The translations under genes were made by a program, and so were the position numbers. From a methanogenic archaeon ISO4-H5 (GTDB taxonomy: Archaea; Thermoplasmatota; Thermoplasmata; Methanomassiliicoccales; Methanomethylophilaceae), in the NCBI GenBank assembly GCA_001560915.1, contig CP014214.1:1674001-1738000 (forward strand): 64,000 bases of DNA. Direction: 5' to 3'. A model generated the notes under the pieces. The model saw only the letters and a list, made by a program, of their open reading frames with translations, was not told the origin of the DNA and did no database searches. This document shows, one piece after another, positions 15,852 through 24,989 of the stretch (within the stretch, counting starts at the first letter, position 1; each line of letters begins with the position of its first letter).

Positions 15852-17084
15852 ATGAATCCTCTCAACAGTTTCATGGAGAAGGCAATCGGAATCGTCCCGC
15901 CTTGGTTCGTGAAGTCTGTGGAATATGACGGGGTGGAGACCGTCAATGTCGAATTGGGATTCGACAGGAAGCACAGGCCGGCTGCTCCGGCCTGTCCCCG
16001 CTGCGGCGGGGAATGCAGCTATTACGATATGGTGGAGAAGACCTGGAGACACACGGATGTCTGCGACTGGATGTGTATCGTTCACGGTGTAATCCCCAGA
16101 GTGAAATGCGGATCATGCGGCAGCGTGACCAGAATCAACGCCCCCTGGGCATCGGATTCCATCAGCAAGTTCACGCAGAAATTCGAGGAGAAGGTCATCG
16201 GTCTGACGAAGAAGATGCCCGTCTCCGACGTATGCAAAGAGATGCGGCTTGACGACAGCACGGTCTGGACCATCATCGAAAGACACGTGGACCGCTGCAT
16301 GGATCATCAGGATCTGGCTTATGTGGACACTTATTACGTGGACGAGAAATGCATCAGGAAAGGCCGCCGTTATCTCAGTACCTTCCTGGACCAGAACCAC
16401 AGGGTAATCTATGTGGGAGAGGACAACACCTCCGAGACGGTGAGAGGATTCAGGGAACATCTGGAATCCCGCAACGGATGTGCCGGTAACATCCGGCACA
16501 TCAGCATGGACATGGGCGCCGGTTTCAAGAAAGGTGCCGAAGAGTACTTTCCCGACGCCGAACCGACGTTCGACAGATTCCATGTCACCGAACACATGAC
16601 CGAAGCAGTCAACGATACCAAGAAACGCGAATACTGCGACCTGGTGAACTACACTCCCGACGAACGGGGGATGATGAAAGGGCAGAAGTACCTGTTCCTG
16701 AAGAACTACGACAACCTGGATGACGGGAAGAAAGGGAAACTGCACGATCTGCTGTCGATATTCCACGATCTGGGAATAGTGTACAGGTTCAAAGAGACCT
16801 TACGGAAACTCTGGGACATGTCCTGCAAGTTTGATGCGTGGAAATTCCTGATGGATTGGATCGAGTCTGCCAGGAGAACAGGGATTCCGGAATTGATCAA
16901 GGTGACGAACCTGCTGGAGAATCATTCGAAAGGTATTCTCAATTGGTATGATTCGCATATCAGCAACGGTGTGATGGAAGGGTTCAACAGCGTTCTTCAT
17001 GCATTCAAAGGCCGTGCAAGGGGATACCGCAGTTTCGAGAGATACCGGACGATGATCTACCTCCGCTGTTCCGGATTGTGCTGA
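15852..17084 (+). CDS. ISL3 family transposase
   Basis: 410 residues, ATG 15852. An N-terminal zinc-binding domain has CPRCGGEC and a second pair, VKCGSCGS, at about residues 48-95. This is followed by an HTH-like segment (DVCKEMRLDDSTVWTIIERH). The DDE core shows VDTYYVDEKC, HISMDMGAGF and SNGVMEGFNSV with the final Glu. Length and domain order are those of ISL3 transposases. The gene is intact inside the 15781-17273 element, and a 10-bp hairpin (17213-17236) follows it. Confidence 0.92.
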   Translation: MNPLNSFMEKAIGIVPPWFVKSVEYDGVETVNVELGFDRKHRPAAPACPRCGGECSYYDMVEKTWRHTDVCDWMCIVHGVIPRVKCGSCGSVTRINAPWASDSISKFTQKFEEKVIGLTKKMPVSDVCKEMRLDDSTVWTIIERHVDRCMDHQDLAYVDTYYVDEKCIRKGRRYLSTFLDQNHRVIYVGEDNTSETVRGFREHLESRNGCAGNIRHISMDMGAGFKKGAEEYFPDAEPTFDRFHVTEHMTEAVNDTKKREYCDLVNYTPDERGMMKGQKYLFLKNYDNLDDGKKGKLHDLLSIFHDLGIVYRFKETLRKLWDMSCKFDAWKFLMDWIESARRTGIPELIKVTNLLENHSKGILNWYDSHISNGVMEGFNSVLHAFKGRARGYRSFERYRTMIYLRCSGLC

Positions 17085-17212
17085 CTCTTGTAGGTAGACA
17101 GGTAGGGGGCAGTCCCTATGTTCAACGGACGTATGACGAGGGGGAGCCCGTCCTCCCCCGAGGAATACGTACGCTTCTCGGTGTTTTCCTGATTGTGACA
17201 GATTTTGTTAAC

Positions 17213-17236
17213 GTGCAATCGCGGGTGCGATTGCAC
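17213..17236 (+). terminator. Hairpin near the right end of the ISL3 element
   Basis: GTGCAATCGC/GCGATTGCAC, a perfect 10-bp stem with a GGGT loop, followed by TTATTT. It lies 130 bp past the transposase stop and inside the element. Confidence 0.55.
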
Positions 17237-17583
17237 TTATTTCGTTCTGGCCCACTGAAAATCAGAAAGAACCACTGATTGTGGACCTATCTAGAAAACT
17301 TACCTCCGAATACGGTAAGGGATTCAGCCCTAGCACCCTCTATAAGTATGTCAGATTCTACAAACTGTTTCCGAAGATATTGTCCACAGTGTGGACACAA
17401 TCTTTTTCCTGCCTGTCATGGAGTCATTACCGCTTATTGATAGGAGTTGTAAATGATGATGCCAGAGTGTGGTATGAAAGGGAAGCTGCTGAGGAATCAT
17501 AGGCCGTGAGAACTCTACAACGCAATAAAGAGTCCCAGTACTACTTTAGAATGATAAAGGCCCCTAATCCAGAAGATCCGTGA

Positions 17584-17878
17584 GAACGATACGGTACAAG
17601 GCGTTCCCACTGAATCGGGGATAATCGATTTTTTCCAAAGTTTTTTGAATTATTTCGACTAATTATGATTAACAAAACAACAGGTGACTGCAATCACCTG
17701 TGGTTGGAGAACATCCTCACCAGATTGTTGCCCAGGGACCTTATTTAGTATTTAAATTGCAACATATATGGGGGGGGGAATTATACACATTCATTGCAAC
17801 AAATCAGGTGGTGGGGAGAAGCCCACCCACTCAAAGTGTTAAAGAACCTTTTTCAAGGATTAATCCGCTTCATAAAAC
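17584..17878. other. Intergenic region upstream of the methyltransferase gene
   Basis: No gene seen. It contains a CAGGTGA/TCACCTG hairpin (17681-17700), a TATA-like TTTAGTATTTAAATT near 17743, and a run of nine G (17770-17778) about 100 bp before the start at 17879. The last is a possible slippage site. Confidence 0.5.
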
Positions 17879-18889
17879 ATGAACAGCAAGGATGAAATCG
17901 TCAGGATGTTCGACGGCGACAGAGGGGATGCCCACCCTCCCGCAATCTTCACCCAGTCTGGGACTGTCGGACAGATGGACTCCTGCGGATCTCACTGGCC
18001 GGAAGCCAACTTCGATGCAGAGAAGATGGCGGAGCTCGCACTTCAGACCAATAAGATATTCGGTTTCGCCACCGTCAGAGTGCCGTTCTGCATTACCGTG
18101 GATGCGGATGCATTCGGATGCGGGATTTATCCCGGAAGCAACGACTCACAGCCCTCGGTGGAATCATTCAGATACTGTCCCGAAGGGGAGATCCTCGATG
18201 TCCCGGAGGACCTCATTTCTCCGGACGAATTCATCACAAGCAAAAGACCCAGCATCGTAAAGGAAGCTGCGGATATCCTCTCCAAAAACGAGGACCTCTT
18301 CCTGATTGCGGCAGTCAACGGACCCATGGCCTGCGTCAACAACCTGCTCGGCATGGAGAACACCATGATGGCACTCATGATGGAACCGGACAGAATGTAT
18401 TCATGGCTGAAGGCGGTGACCCCGCATCTCTCCGAGTTCGCCCGTGTCCTATCCGAAACCGCGGATTGCATAATGATTACGGAGGAGGCATCTTCGGAGT
18501 TCACCCCTCCGGAATACTTCGACGACGTTTTCCAGGCTTATATCCCGGATGTCATCGCAGGCGCCCACAAAGGAGCGTTCTGCACCACCCACACCTGCGG
18601 AGAGACCCTCGACATCGCAGACAGACTCTGTGCCCTCGGACAGGACGGGATCTCCCTCCAGACCGACAGCGACCCTGATGCATACATGCAGGCAATGGGC
18701 AAGGAGATCGTAAAACTGGGCGGAGTCCGTCCAGTGGATACGCTTATGATGAAAAAGCCGGAGGATGTTCTCGCAGAAGCAAAGCATGCCGCCGAAATAG
18801 GATTCGACATCGTCACCCCCGAATGCGGTGTGCCTCCTCAGACTCCGAACGAGAACCTGATGGCACTGGCACATTACCGCGAACACTGA
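17879..18889 (+). CDS. Methylcobamide:coenzyme M methyltransferase (MtaA/MtbA type)
   Basis: 336 residues, URO-D fold. The zinc ligands of MtaA/MtbA are in place: H238 and C240 in TTHTCGET, and C316 in TPECGVPP. These residues activate the coenzyme M thiol so that a methyl group moves from a methylated corrinoid protein to form methyl-CoM, the entry step of H2-dependent methylotrophic methanogenesis. Length equals that of characterised MtaA/MtbA. No corrinoid protein or substrate-specific methyltransferase is adjacent, so the substrate (methanol, methylamines or methylthiols) cannot be told. An MFS transporter follows after 11 bp. A G9 tract lies upstream. Confidence 0.85.
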   Translation: MNSKDEIVRMFDGDRGDAHPPAIFTQSGTVGQMDSCGSHWPEANFDAEKMAELALQTNKIFGFATVRVPFCITVDADAFGCGIYPGSNDSQPSVESFRYCPEGEILDVPEDLISPDEFITSKRPSIVKEAADILSKNEDLFLIAAVNGPMACVNNLLGMENTMMALMMEPDRMYSWLKAVTPHLSEFARVLSETADCIMITEEASSEFTPPEYFDDVFQAYIPDVIAGAHKGAFCTTHTCGETLDIADRLCALGQDGISLQTDSDPDAYMQAMGKEIVKLGGVRPVDTLMMKKPEDVLAEAKHAAEIGFDIVTPECGVPPQTPNENLMALAHYREH

Positions 18890-18900
18890 GTCGTGTAAAC

Positions 18901-20079
18901 ATGGGAGAGAACACGATCGTCACCGGCCGCTTCATACTGGCGGCGGCCTCGTGCTTCTTCATGACGGTCGTGTTCTTCGCCCATTTCAGTTCCATCCCGT
19001 CGTATTCGATAACCGTCCTCGGCACCGATGCCACGGTGGCCGGTTTCGTGGCAGGCATCTTCATCGTAGGGGATATCGCGGGCCGTCTCCTTCTGGGCAG
19101 ACATGTATGGAGATTCGGTCCCAACAGGCTCTGCTTCCTGTCCATGGCCGCAGGCACTGCGATTTCGATCCTTTACCTCCTGACCGAGAATGTTCCTGCA
19201 CTCTGCATCATAGGATTGGTTCACGGATTCACGTACGGCGTGGCTGAACTCGCTGTATTCGCAAGAGTCACGGCCGACCTCTCTCCCAGTGTCCGCGGCA
19301 GAGGTCTCGGGTATTTCACCCTGAGCTACAGCCTCGCCAGTGCAGTGGGTCCGCTGCTCAGCATCCACCTGGTAAATGTCGGTCTCTTTCGTGAGATATT
19401 CCTGCTGGGGCTGGTTGCTTCTGCCGCCTCCGCAGCGTGTGCGCTATTCCTCGGAAAAGATACGGAGAGAGGACAGATCCGTAAGACCCAGACAGCGGAT
19501 TACCGGCCTATATTACGTAAGACTCTGCCCATATCGATGGTCCTGCTGATATTCCTGATATCCTACTCCGGGGTGCTCACATTCATCGCCCCCTACGGAA
19601 TCGAACTGGGGATGGAAACGTACACAGCCGTGTTCTTCGTGGTGCTGTCGGTGGCCACCGTCGTCAGCAGACTGGGCATCATGGGGAAATACGATACTGT
19701 GGGTCCGGACCCCATACTGATCCCGCTGATTGTTCTGTATATCCTCGGCATGCTACTCCTGGGTGCGGCCCCCTTCGGAGAGGCCATCCTGGTGTCCGCC
19801 TTCGTGATAGGCCTGGCGCTGGCGGCCCTCGGTTCCGCCGGCAATGTCATGGCGGTGGAGGGGCTGGACATAAGGGCCCAGGGCATGGCGCTGGCCGTGG
19901 TGCAGGTCTTCATCGACCTGTCCTACATCGTCGGACCAGTGGCATACGGATATGCGGTGTCATCCGTGGGGTACTCCGAATGTTATACTGTCATGGCCGC
20001 GGTAGGTCTTGTGGCCCTTCTCGTATATCTCCTGACCTGCTCCCCATCCGTCCGCGGACGCATGGCGGGCAAAAGATGA
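18901..20079 (+). CDS. MFS transporter
   Basis: 392 residues from ATG 18901, chosen because it follows the methyltransferase stop by 11 bp and starts directly before the first membrane helix (FILAAASCFFMTVVFFAHF). About 12 hydrophobic helices are visible. The loop between helices 2 and 3 (GDIAGRLLLGRHVWRFG) is the MFS signature, and a second half begins near LRKTLPISMVLLIFLISYSG. The substrate is not evident. The operon position behind a corrinoid:CoM methyltransferase suggests uptake of a methylated compound or a related metabolite, which is inference. Confidence 0.85.
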   Translation: MGENTIVTGRFILAAASCFFMTVVFFAHFSSIPSYSITVLGTDATVAGFVAGIFIVGDIAGRLLLGRHVWRFGPNRLCFLSMAAGTAISILYLLTENVPALCIIGLVHGFTYGVAELAVFARVTADLSPSVRGRGLGYFTLSYSLASAVGPLLSIHLVNVGLFREIFLLGLVASAASAACALFLGKDTERGQIRKTQTADYRPILRKTLPISMVLLIFLISYSGVLTFIAPYGIELGMETYTAVFFVVLSVATVVSRLGIMGKYDTVGPDPILIPLIVLYILGMLLLGAAPFGEAILVSAFVIGLALAALGSAGNVMAVEGLDIRAQGMALAVVQVFIDLSYIVGPVAYGYAVSSVGYSECYTVMAAVGLVALLVYLLTCSPSVRGRMAGKR

Positions 20080-20118
20080 ATAAACGTTAATTTGAATAGT
20101 ACGAAACGCCATCCGCTT

Positions 20119-21081
20119 ATGACGATGAAGCATCTGTTCAACATCAGCGTATTCCATCTCCCCGACGAGCTGAAAGCTGCCAGGGAGTTCGTAAAGGACC
20201 CGGCCAACCGCACCGACGGTCTGGAGATCCTCACGGGCTACGATCCGATTCCGAAGCCCATGGCAGAGTGCATGATCGGTGTCCATCTGCCCTACGCCAC
20301 CGACTGGTACGGCCCGTTCACAGGGAAGAGACAGGTGCCCGAATCGAAACAGCAGGAATTCGCCAGATGGAACTCCTACGGGAAGGACCGGAAGGAGATC
20401 GTGGAAAACATCCGCATCATGATGAAATGCGCAGGAGACCTGAATCCCGCGTATGGGGTGTTCCATGCCGCCTCCGGCAACTACGATGAGATCACGGGTG
20501 TAGAATTCACCGATGATCCTGACTCCGTGGTGAGGACGATGTGCGAGATGCTCAACGAGGCATGCTCCGTTTTCCCCGGAGGCAAGCCCCCTCTCAGACT
20601 GGTATTCGAGAACACCTGGTGTCCCGGACTCATGATGCAGGACAACAGGGGATTGGATATACTCGAGAACAAGCTCGAATTCGACAACTGGGGCATCTGC
20701 CTCGACACCGGCCACCTGCTGGTCTCCATGGGAAGCGTCCATTCGGAGCCCGAGGCCCTGGATAGACTGAACGCCTGCATCGATAGATATTCTTCAGATA
20801 TGAAGGACAGGATCACCAACGTCCATCTCCATGTGAACACCACCGCGGAGTACATGCGCAGTTTTAGGAAGCCCGACACCACGGGTATGAGCGCGGAGGA
20901 ACGCATCCTCTTCGCCCACCACCACATCGGGACCATGGACGCGCATCAGCCATTCACCGACCCTGGTGTGAAGGATCTGGTGGACAGACTCGCCCCCGAT
21001 TACCTGATCCACGAGATGGGTTCAATAACCTCCGAAGGACAGATGAGGCAGCACAGGATTCAAAGGAGCCTCTTCCCATGA
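20119..21081 (+). CDS. TIM-barrel protein, sugar-phosphate isomerase/AP-endonuclease-2 like
   Basis: About 320 residues. I start at ATG 20119 because the frame upstream depends on a TTG. Features of the xylose isomerase-like TIM barrel include GLEILTGYDP, a GVHLPYATDWYGPF strand with His, LRLVFENTWCP with Glu, GICLDTGHLL with Asp and His, NVHLHVN and IHEMG. These give a plausible set of metal ligands. The gene is 39 bp after the MFS gene and overlaps the next gene by 4 bp (ATGA), so it is in the same operon. The reaction is unknown. Absence of a DNA-repair context apart from the UvrA-like neighbour leaves both a sugar and a repair role open. Confidence 0.7.
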   Translation: MTMKHLFNISVFHLPDELKAAREFVKDPANRTDGLEILTGYDPIPKPMAECMIGVHLPYATDWYGPFTGKRQVPESKQQEFARWNSYGKDRKEIVENIRIMMKCAGDLNPAYGVFHAASGNYDEITGVEFTDDPDSVVRTMCEMLNEACSVFPGGKPPLRLVFENTWCPGLMMQDNRGLDILENKLEFDNWGICLDTGHLLVSMGSVHSEPEALDRLNACIDRYSSDMKDRITNVHLHVNTTAEYMRSFRKPDTTGMSAEERILFAHHHIGTMDAHQPFTDPGVKDLVDRLAPDYLIHEMGSITSEGQMRQHRIQRSLFP

Positions 21082-23558
21082 AGGTCCCGGACCATATCGA
21101 GGTTCGCGGTGCAAGGATCCACAACCTCAAGGATATCGATGTCGACATACCTCTCAACAAGGTCGTGGGAATCGCCGGAGTTTCCGGTTCGGGGAAATCC
21201 TCCCTCGCCCTCGGCACTCTCTATTCGGAAGGTTCCAGACGTTATCTGGAAGCCCTCTCCACCTACACCCGCAGACGCATGACCCAGGCATCGCGTTCCG
21301 AGGTCGACGACGTCCGCTATGTGCCTGCCGCTTTGGCACTTCATCAGCGTCCCGGGGTGCCCGGGATCAGGAGCACGTTCGGTACTTCCACGGAGCTGCT
21401 CAACAGCATCAGGCTCATGTTCTCCAGGCTCGCCAACCACCGCTGCCCCAACGGCCACTACCTGGAACCGAGCATCAACTTCGCGGGCATGCTTGAGATC
21501 AGATGCCCCGTATGCGGTGCCGAGGTCTCACCCCCTAGCGCAGAGGAACTTGCTTTCAACAGCACCGGCGCATGCAGGGAATGCAACGGTACCGGCGTGG
21601 TTCAGGAAGTGGACGAGACCACCCTGGTCCCCGACGAGAACAAGACCATCGACGAAGGTGCCGTTGCCCCGTGGCAGACCCTCATGTGGTCCCTGATGAA
21701 GGATATCGCAAGGGATATGGGAGTGCGTACCGACGTCCCGTTCAAGGACCTCACCGAGAAGGAGAGGTGGATAGTCTTCCACGCTCCGGCCGAGAAGAAG
21801 CACCTGCTCTATTACAACGAGAAATCCGGTAACGCGGGGGAGATGGACTTCACCTACTACAACGCAATTTATACCGTTGAGAACGCCCTCGCCAAAGTCA
21901 AGGACGAGAAGGGGATGAAGAGGGTGGAGAGGTTCCTCAAGAGCAGTACCTGCCCCTGCTGCCACGGATCCAGATTGTGCGAGCGGGCCAGGGAACCACT
22001 TCTCAGGGGAATCTCCCTCGACAAGGTATGCGAGATGACCCTCTCGGATCTCGTGGAATGGGTCAAAGGCGTTCCCGATTCCCTCCCCTCCGAGATGAAA
22101 CAGATGGCAGAGAACATCTGCGAGTCGTTCCATGACACAGCAGCACGTTTGATGGATCTGGGTCTGGGATACCTGACCCTCGACCGCCCCACATCCACCC
22201 TGTCCACCGGAGAAAGACAGCGCACTCAGATGGCAAGGTCCGTACGCAACAGGACCACCGGCGTACTGTACGTCCTCGACGAACCGTCCATCGGTCTCCA
22301 CCCCTCCAACATCGAAGGGCTCATCGGAGTCATGGATGCCCTGATCGCCGATGGAAACTCGATCGTATTGGTCGACCACGATACACAGATCCTGCGCCGT
22401 TCCGACTGGATGGTCGAGCTCGGACCCAAAGCCGGGGCCGAAGGAGGCAACATCATAGCCGAAGGCACCGTGGAGGACCTGGAGAAGAATCCGAAATCAA
22501 TCATAGGTCCCTTCCTCGAGGACGGTAATCCCGGACTGCGTCCCCGCACCCCGGCCGAGAAGATGTTCGAACTAGGTACCATCGAGATGAAGACAGACCG
22601 CATCCATACCGTCAAACCGCTGGACGTGAAGATCCCCAAAGGGAGGTTCACGGTCGTGACCGGTATGTCGGGAAGCGGGAAGACCACCATGGCCCTGGAC
22701 AGCCTGATACCTGCCCTGGAGGCGAAAATCGAGGGTAAACCGCTGCCGCAGCACGTGAAGTCCATCTCTGCGGAAGGCATCGAACATGTGAAGCTCATCG
22801 ATGCCACCCCGATAGGGATCAACATCCGTTCCACCGTGGCCACCTACGCCAACATCCATGATGAACTCCGTAAAGTTTTCGCAAAGACCCAGAAGGCAAA
22901 AGAAGCAGGCGTCAAAGCGGGAGATCTTTCATACAACACGGGATCGCTCCGCTGCCCTACCTGCGACGGAACTGGCGCCATCAGCCTCGATGTTCAGTTC
23001 CTTCCGGATGTGGACATCCCCTGCCCCGACTGCGGAGGCTCCCGTTACTGCCAAAAGGCATTCACCCTGACCAGGACCCGGAAGGACGGCTCAGTGCAAT
23101 CCCTGCCGCAGCTCATGGAACTCAGCGTCAACGAGGCACTGGCACTATGCGACGATCTGTCTGTCGTGAAGTCACGTCTGAAGGTCCTGCAGGAAGTCGG
23201 ACTCGGTTATCTAACCTTGGGAGAGGCCACTCCCGGCCTGTCCGGAGGGGAGGCACAGAGGCTCAAACTCGCCAGCGAGATGGGCCGCGGACAGGACGAC
23301 ACCGTATTCGTATTCGATGAACCGACCATAGGTCTCCACCCGCTCGACGTGCAGGTCCTCATGGGCATATTCCAGCATCTCATCGAGAAAGGTGCCACGG
23401 TCGTTGTCATTGAGCACGACCTGGACGTCATCCGCTCCGCCGATTATGTCATAGACCTCGGCCCGAAAGGGGGGGAGCAGGGCGGCAGGATTGTGGTCGC
23501 AGGCACTCCTGAAGAGGTCAAAGCCTGTCCCGAGAGCATGACCGGCAGGTATCTCTGA
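21078..23558 (+). CDS. UvrA-like ATPase (class II, short form)
   Basis: 826 residues, shorter than UvrA (about 940). Two ABC modules are present: Walker A GVSGSGKSSL (about 33-42) with signature LSTGERQR and Walker B VLYVLDEPSIGLHP; and Walker A GMSGSGKTTM with LSGGEAQRLK and VFVFDEPTIGLHP. Zinc modules CPNGH/CPVC, CRECNGTG and CPTCDGTGA with CPDCGGSRYC are retained. The missing length lies between the first Walker A and its signature, where UvrA carries the UvrB-binding domain; this is as in UvrA2-type proteins linked to drug tolerance. No uvrB or uvrC is nearby. It is co-transcribed with the methyltransferase block. Confidence 0.85.
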   Translation: MKVPDHIEVRGARIHNLKDIDVDIPLNKVVGIAGVSGSGKSSLALGTLYSEGSRRYLEALSTYTRRRMTQASRSEVDDVRYVPAALALHQRPGVPGIRSTFGTSTELLNSIRLMFSRLANHRCPNGHYLEPSINFAGMLEIRCPVCGAEVSPPSAEELAFNSTGACRECNGTGVVQEVDETTLVPDENKTIDEGAVAPWQTLMWSLMKDIARDMGVRTDVPFKDLTEKERWIVFHAPAEKKHLLYYNEKSGNAGEMDFTYYNAIYTVENALAKVKDEKGMKRVERFLKSSTCPCCHGSRLCERAREPLLRGISLDKVCEMTLSDLVEWVKGVPDSLPSEMKQMAENICESFHDTAARLMDLGLGYLTLDRPTSTLSTGERQRTQMARSVRNRTTGVLYVLDEPSIGLHPSNIEGLIGVMDALIADGNSIVLVDHDTQILRRSDWMVELGPKAGAEGGNIIAEGTVEDLEKNPKSIIGPFLEDGNPGLRPRTPAEKMFELGTIEMKTDRIHTVKPLDVKIPKGRFTVVTGMSGSGKTTMALDSLIPALEAKIEGKPLPQHVKSISAEGIEHVKLIDATPIGINIRSTVATYANIHDELRKVFAKTQKAKEAGVKAGDLSYNTGSLRCPTCDGTGAISLDVQFLPDVDIPCPDCGGSRYCQKAFTLTRTRKDGSVQSLPQLMELSVNEALALCDDLSVVKSRLKVLQEVGLGYLTLGEATPGLSGGEAQRLKLASEMGRGQDDTVFVFDEPTIGLHPLDVQVLMGIFQHLIEKGATVVVIEHDLDVIRSADYVIDLGPKGGEQGGRIVVAGTPEEVKACPESMTGRYL

Positions 23559-23616
23559 CTGGTATCCTCCCGGATACCGTCCGTTTATAGACGTTGATGA
23601 GAATCAAGGTATCGTC

Positions 23617-24315
23617 ATGATAAGGAACATCGTGAAGATCGACAGCGAGAAGTGCACCGGATGCGGTGCCTGTGCGGAAGCCTGCGCCGAAGGAGCGATT
23701 CGTATGATTGACGGCAAGGCAGTACTGGTAAGCGATGCCTACTGCGACGGGCTCGGCGCATGTCTGCCTGCCTGTCCGGCGGATGCCATCTCCATCGAGA
23801 AGCGCGAAGCTGTTCCTTTCGAAGAGCCTCCCTCGGCGAAGAAACCCGAAACCATCCCTATGGCATCCTCCATCCCGATGGCAGGGTGCTCCGGTTCCGG
23901 CCCCCGCAGGATCCAGCACACTCCTTCCGCTCAGACCGGGGATGTCTCCGGACAGCTGTCCCAGTGGCCCGTACAGCTGCGTCTGGTGCCGGCTTCCGCA
24001 CCCTATCTGGAGAATTGCGACCTCCTCCTCGCTTCGGATTGCTCCGCATTCGCCTGCGGCAACTTCCACGAACGCTTCATCAAGGGCAGGATCGTACTCA
24101 TCGGATGTCCCAAACTGGACCCCGCCGAGTCCTGGAAGAAGCTCTCGGACATAGTGGCACAGCACAGCATCAGGAGCATCACCGTCACCAGGATGGAGGT
24201 TCCCTGCTGCTCAGGACTGGCCAATGCCGCCGTATCCGCCGTGGAGAAGAGCGGTAAGATCATTCCTGTCAAGGTGTTCACCGTCTATCCGGACGGAAAT
24301 GTCAGGGAAAACTGA
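23617..24315 (+). CDS. Ferredoxin-like iron-sulfur protein with C-terminal domain
   Basis: 232 residues, ATG 23617. The first cluster motif, CTGCGACAEAC, is a complete Cx2Cx2Cx3C site. The second, CDGLGACLPACP, lacks one of the usual four Cys (Cx5Cx3CP), so that site may hold an altered cluster. Residues about 100-232 form a separate domain with several cysteines (ASDCSAFACG, LIGCPKLD, PCCSGLAN). Such proteins occur next to methylotrophic and redox genes in methanogens. It is 58 bp after the UvrA-like gene in the same direction. The electron partner is unknown. Confidence 0.75.
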   Translation: MIRNIVKIDSEKCTGCGACAEACAEGAIRMIDGKAVLVSDAYCDGLGACLPACPADAISIEKREAVPFEEPPSAKKPETIPMASSIPMAGCSGSGPRRIQHTPSAQTGDVSGQLSQWPVQLRLVPASAPYLENCDLLLASDCSAFACGNFHERFIKGRIVLIGCPKLDPAESWKKLSDIVAQHSIRSITVTRMEVPCCSGLANAAVSAVEKSGKIIPVKVFTVYPDGNVREN

Positions 24316-24374
24316 GATCTCTGCTAGATTCAGGGAAAAGCCTTTTTAACCCTGCAAGGAAATTCTAACCGCAG

Positions 24375-24947
24375 ATGCTCCCTGCAGCGGACAATTCAAG
24401 GATAATTAACGCTGTAATTCAAGAAGCGCGGGAAAAGGGCATCCAGAGACTCACCATATCTGGTGTCGCCAAGCGGTGTAATTGCAGCAGGCAAACCCTA
24501 TATTACCACCATCTCGGTGGGATGGATCGCATCATCGATTACATGATATGCGAGGACCAAGACAGTATTATCGATGTCTCGGACAGTGTTCCGTATTGGA
24601 AACGCGAGACATACCGTCTGTTCCGTTCACTGAACGAAAGAGACGATTTCTTCAAAGGCATCTACGGGACCAAGTACCGCCAGACCCTTCTGGATTCTGT
24701 GAAGAGCCATGTCCGCAAGGACATAGTTCCGGACTTCCTCTCGAACCATCGCAGAGGGGACAACCCTAAGGAATGGGATACTTTGGCAGACCTCCTCACC
24801 CACCTCTTCACGGGGATGTTCGAGGAGTGCGTCGACTCCAAGGAGACGACCGACCCCGACAAGATGATGGGTAGGATCGAGAGATTGTGCGGTGCGTCGA
24901 TGCACAGGATGATTGACGATTATCTCGCATTCTCCGGTGCAAATTAA
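24375..24947 (+). CDS. TetR-like transcriptional regulator
   Basis: 190 residues, ATG 24375. The N-terminal HTH is clear (NAVIQEAREKGIQRLTISGVAKRC then SRQTLYYHH), placing it in the TetR/AcrR group. The rest is a helical ligand-binding domain with no metal site visible. It closes the methyltransferase-MFS-UvrA-ferredoxin series and is the natural candidate to control it, but has its own TATA-like sequence (TTTTTAACC) upstream. It lacks a Shine-Dalgarno site and may be leaderless. Confidence 0.75.
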   Translation: MLPAADNSRIINAVIQEAREKGIQRLTISGVAKRCNCSRQTLYYHHLGGMDRIIDYMICEDQDSIIDVSDSVPYWKRETYRLFRSLNERDDFFKGIYGTKYRQTLLDSVKSHVRKDIVPDFLSNHRRGDNPKEWDTLADLLTHLFTGMFEECVDSKETTDPDKMMGRIERLCGASMHRMIDDYLAFSGAN

Positions 24948-24956
24948 GAACAAAGA

Positions 24957-24979
24957 CCCCGGGATCCAATATCCCGGGG
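24957..24979. terminator. Bidirectional terminator between TetR and deaminase genes
   Basis: CCCCGGGAT/ATCCCGGGG, a perfect 9-bp stem with a 5-nt loop, between two convergent genes. Confidence 0.65.
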
Positions 24980-24989
24980 GAATGGATTT

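Larger units (their letters stand above)
15781..17273 (+). mobile_element. ISL3-family insertion sequence, 8-bp target duplication
   Basis: The element is 1493 bp. The 23-bp terminal repeats share 17 positions: GCCTCTTTCTGA and CAGTGGG on the left, GGTTCTTTCTGA and CAGTGGG on the inverted right end. ACTGATTG duplicates at 15773-15780 and 17274-17281, giving the 8-bp duplication typical of ISL3. It encodes one intact transposase. Insertion broke a DUF1016 gene whose frame is restored when the element is removed, so the boundaries are well supported. Confidence 0.9.
15570..17583 (+). pseudogene. DUF1016/YhcG-type nuclease gene, split by an ISL3 element and 3'-truncated
   Basis: The N-terminal part (15570-15780) reads as a DUF1016 N-domain (NRSRNIAYLYVNRALVLRNW, NYGKKLI). 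The second part (17281-17583) continues it (VDLSRKLTSEYGKGFSPSTL, then LSWSHYRLLIGV). Removing the ISL3 element and one copy of its 8-bp target duplication restores the frame exactly, KKLI-VDLSRK. In the second part TAG replaces the Trp normally found before SVREL-like sequence (EES-stop-AVRTLQRN), and the frame ends at TGA 17581. The C-terminal PD-(D/E)XK nuclease half is absent. YhcG-type proteins are linked to mobile elements and defence. Confidence 0.85.
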
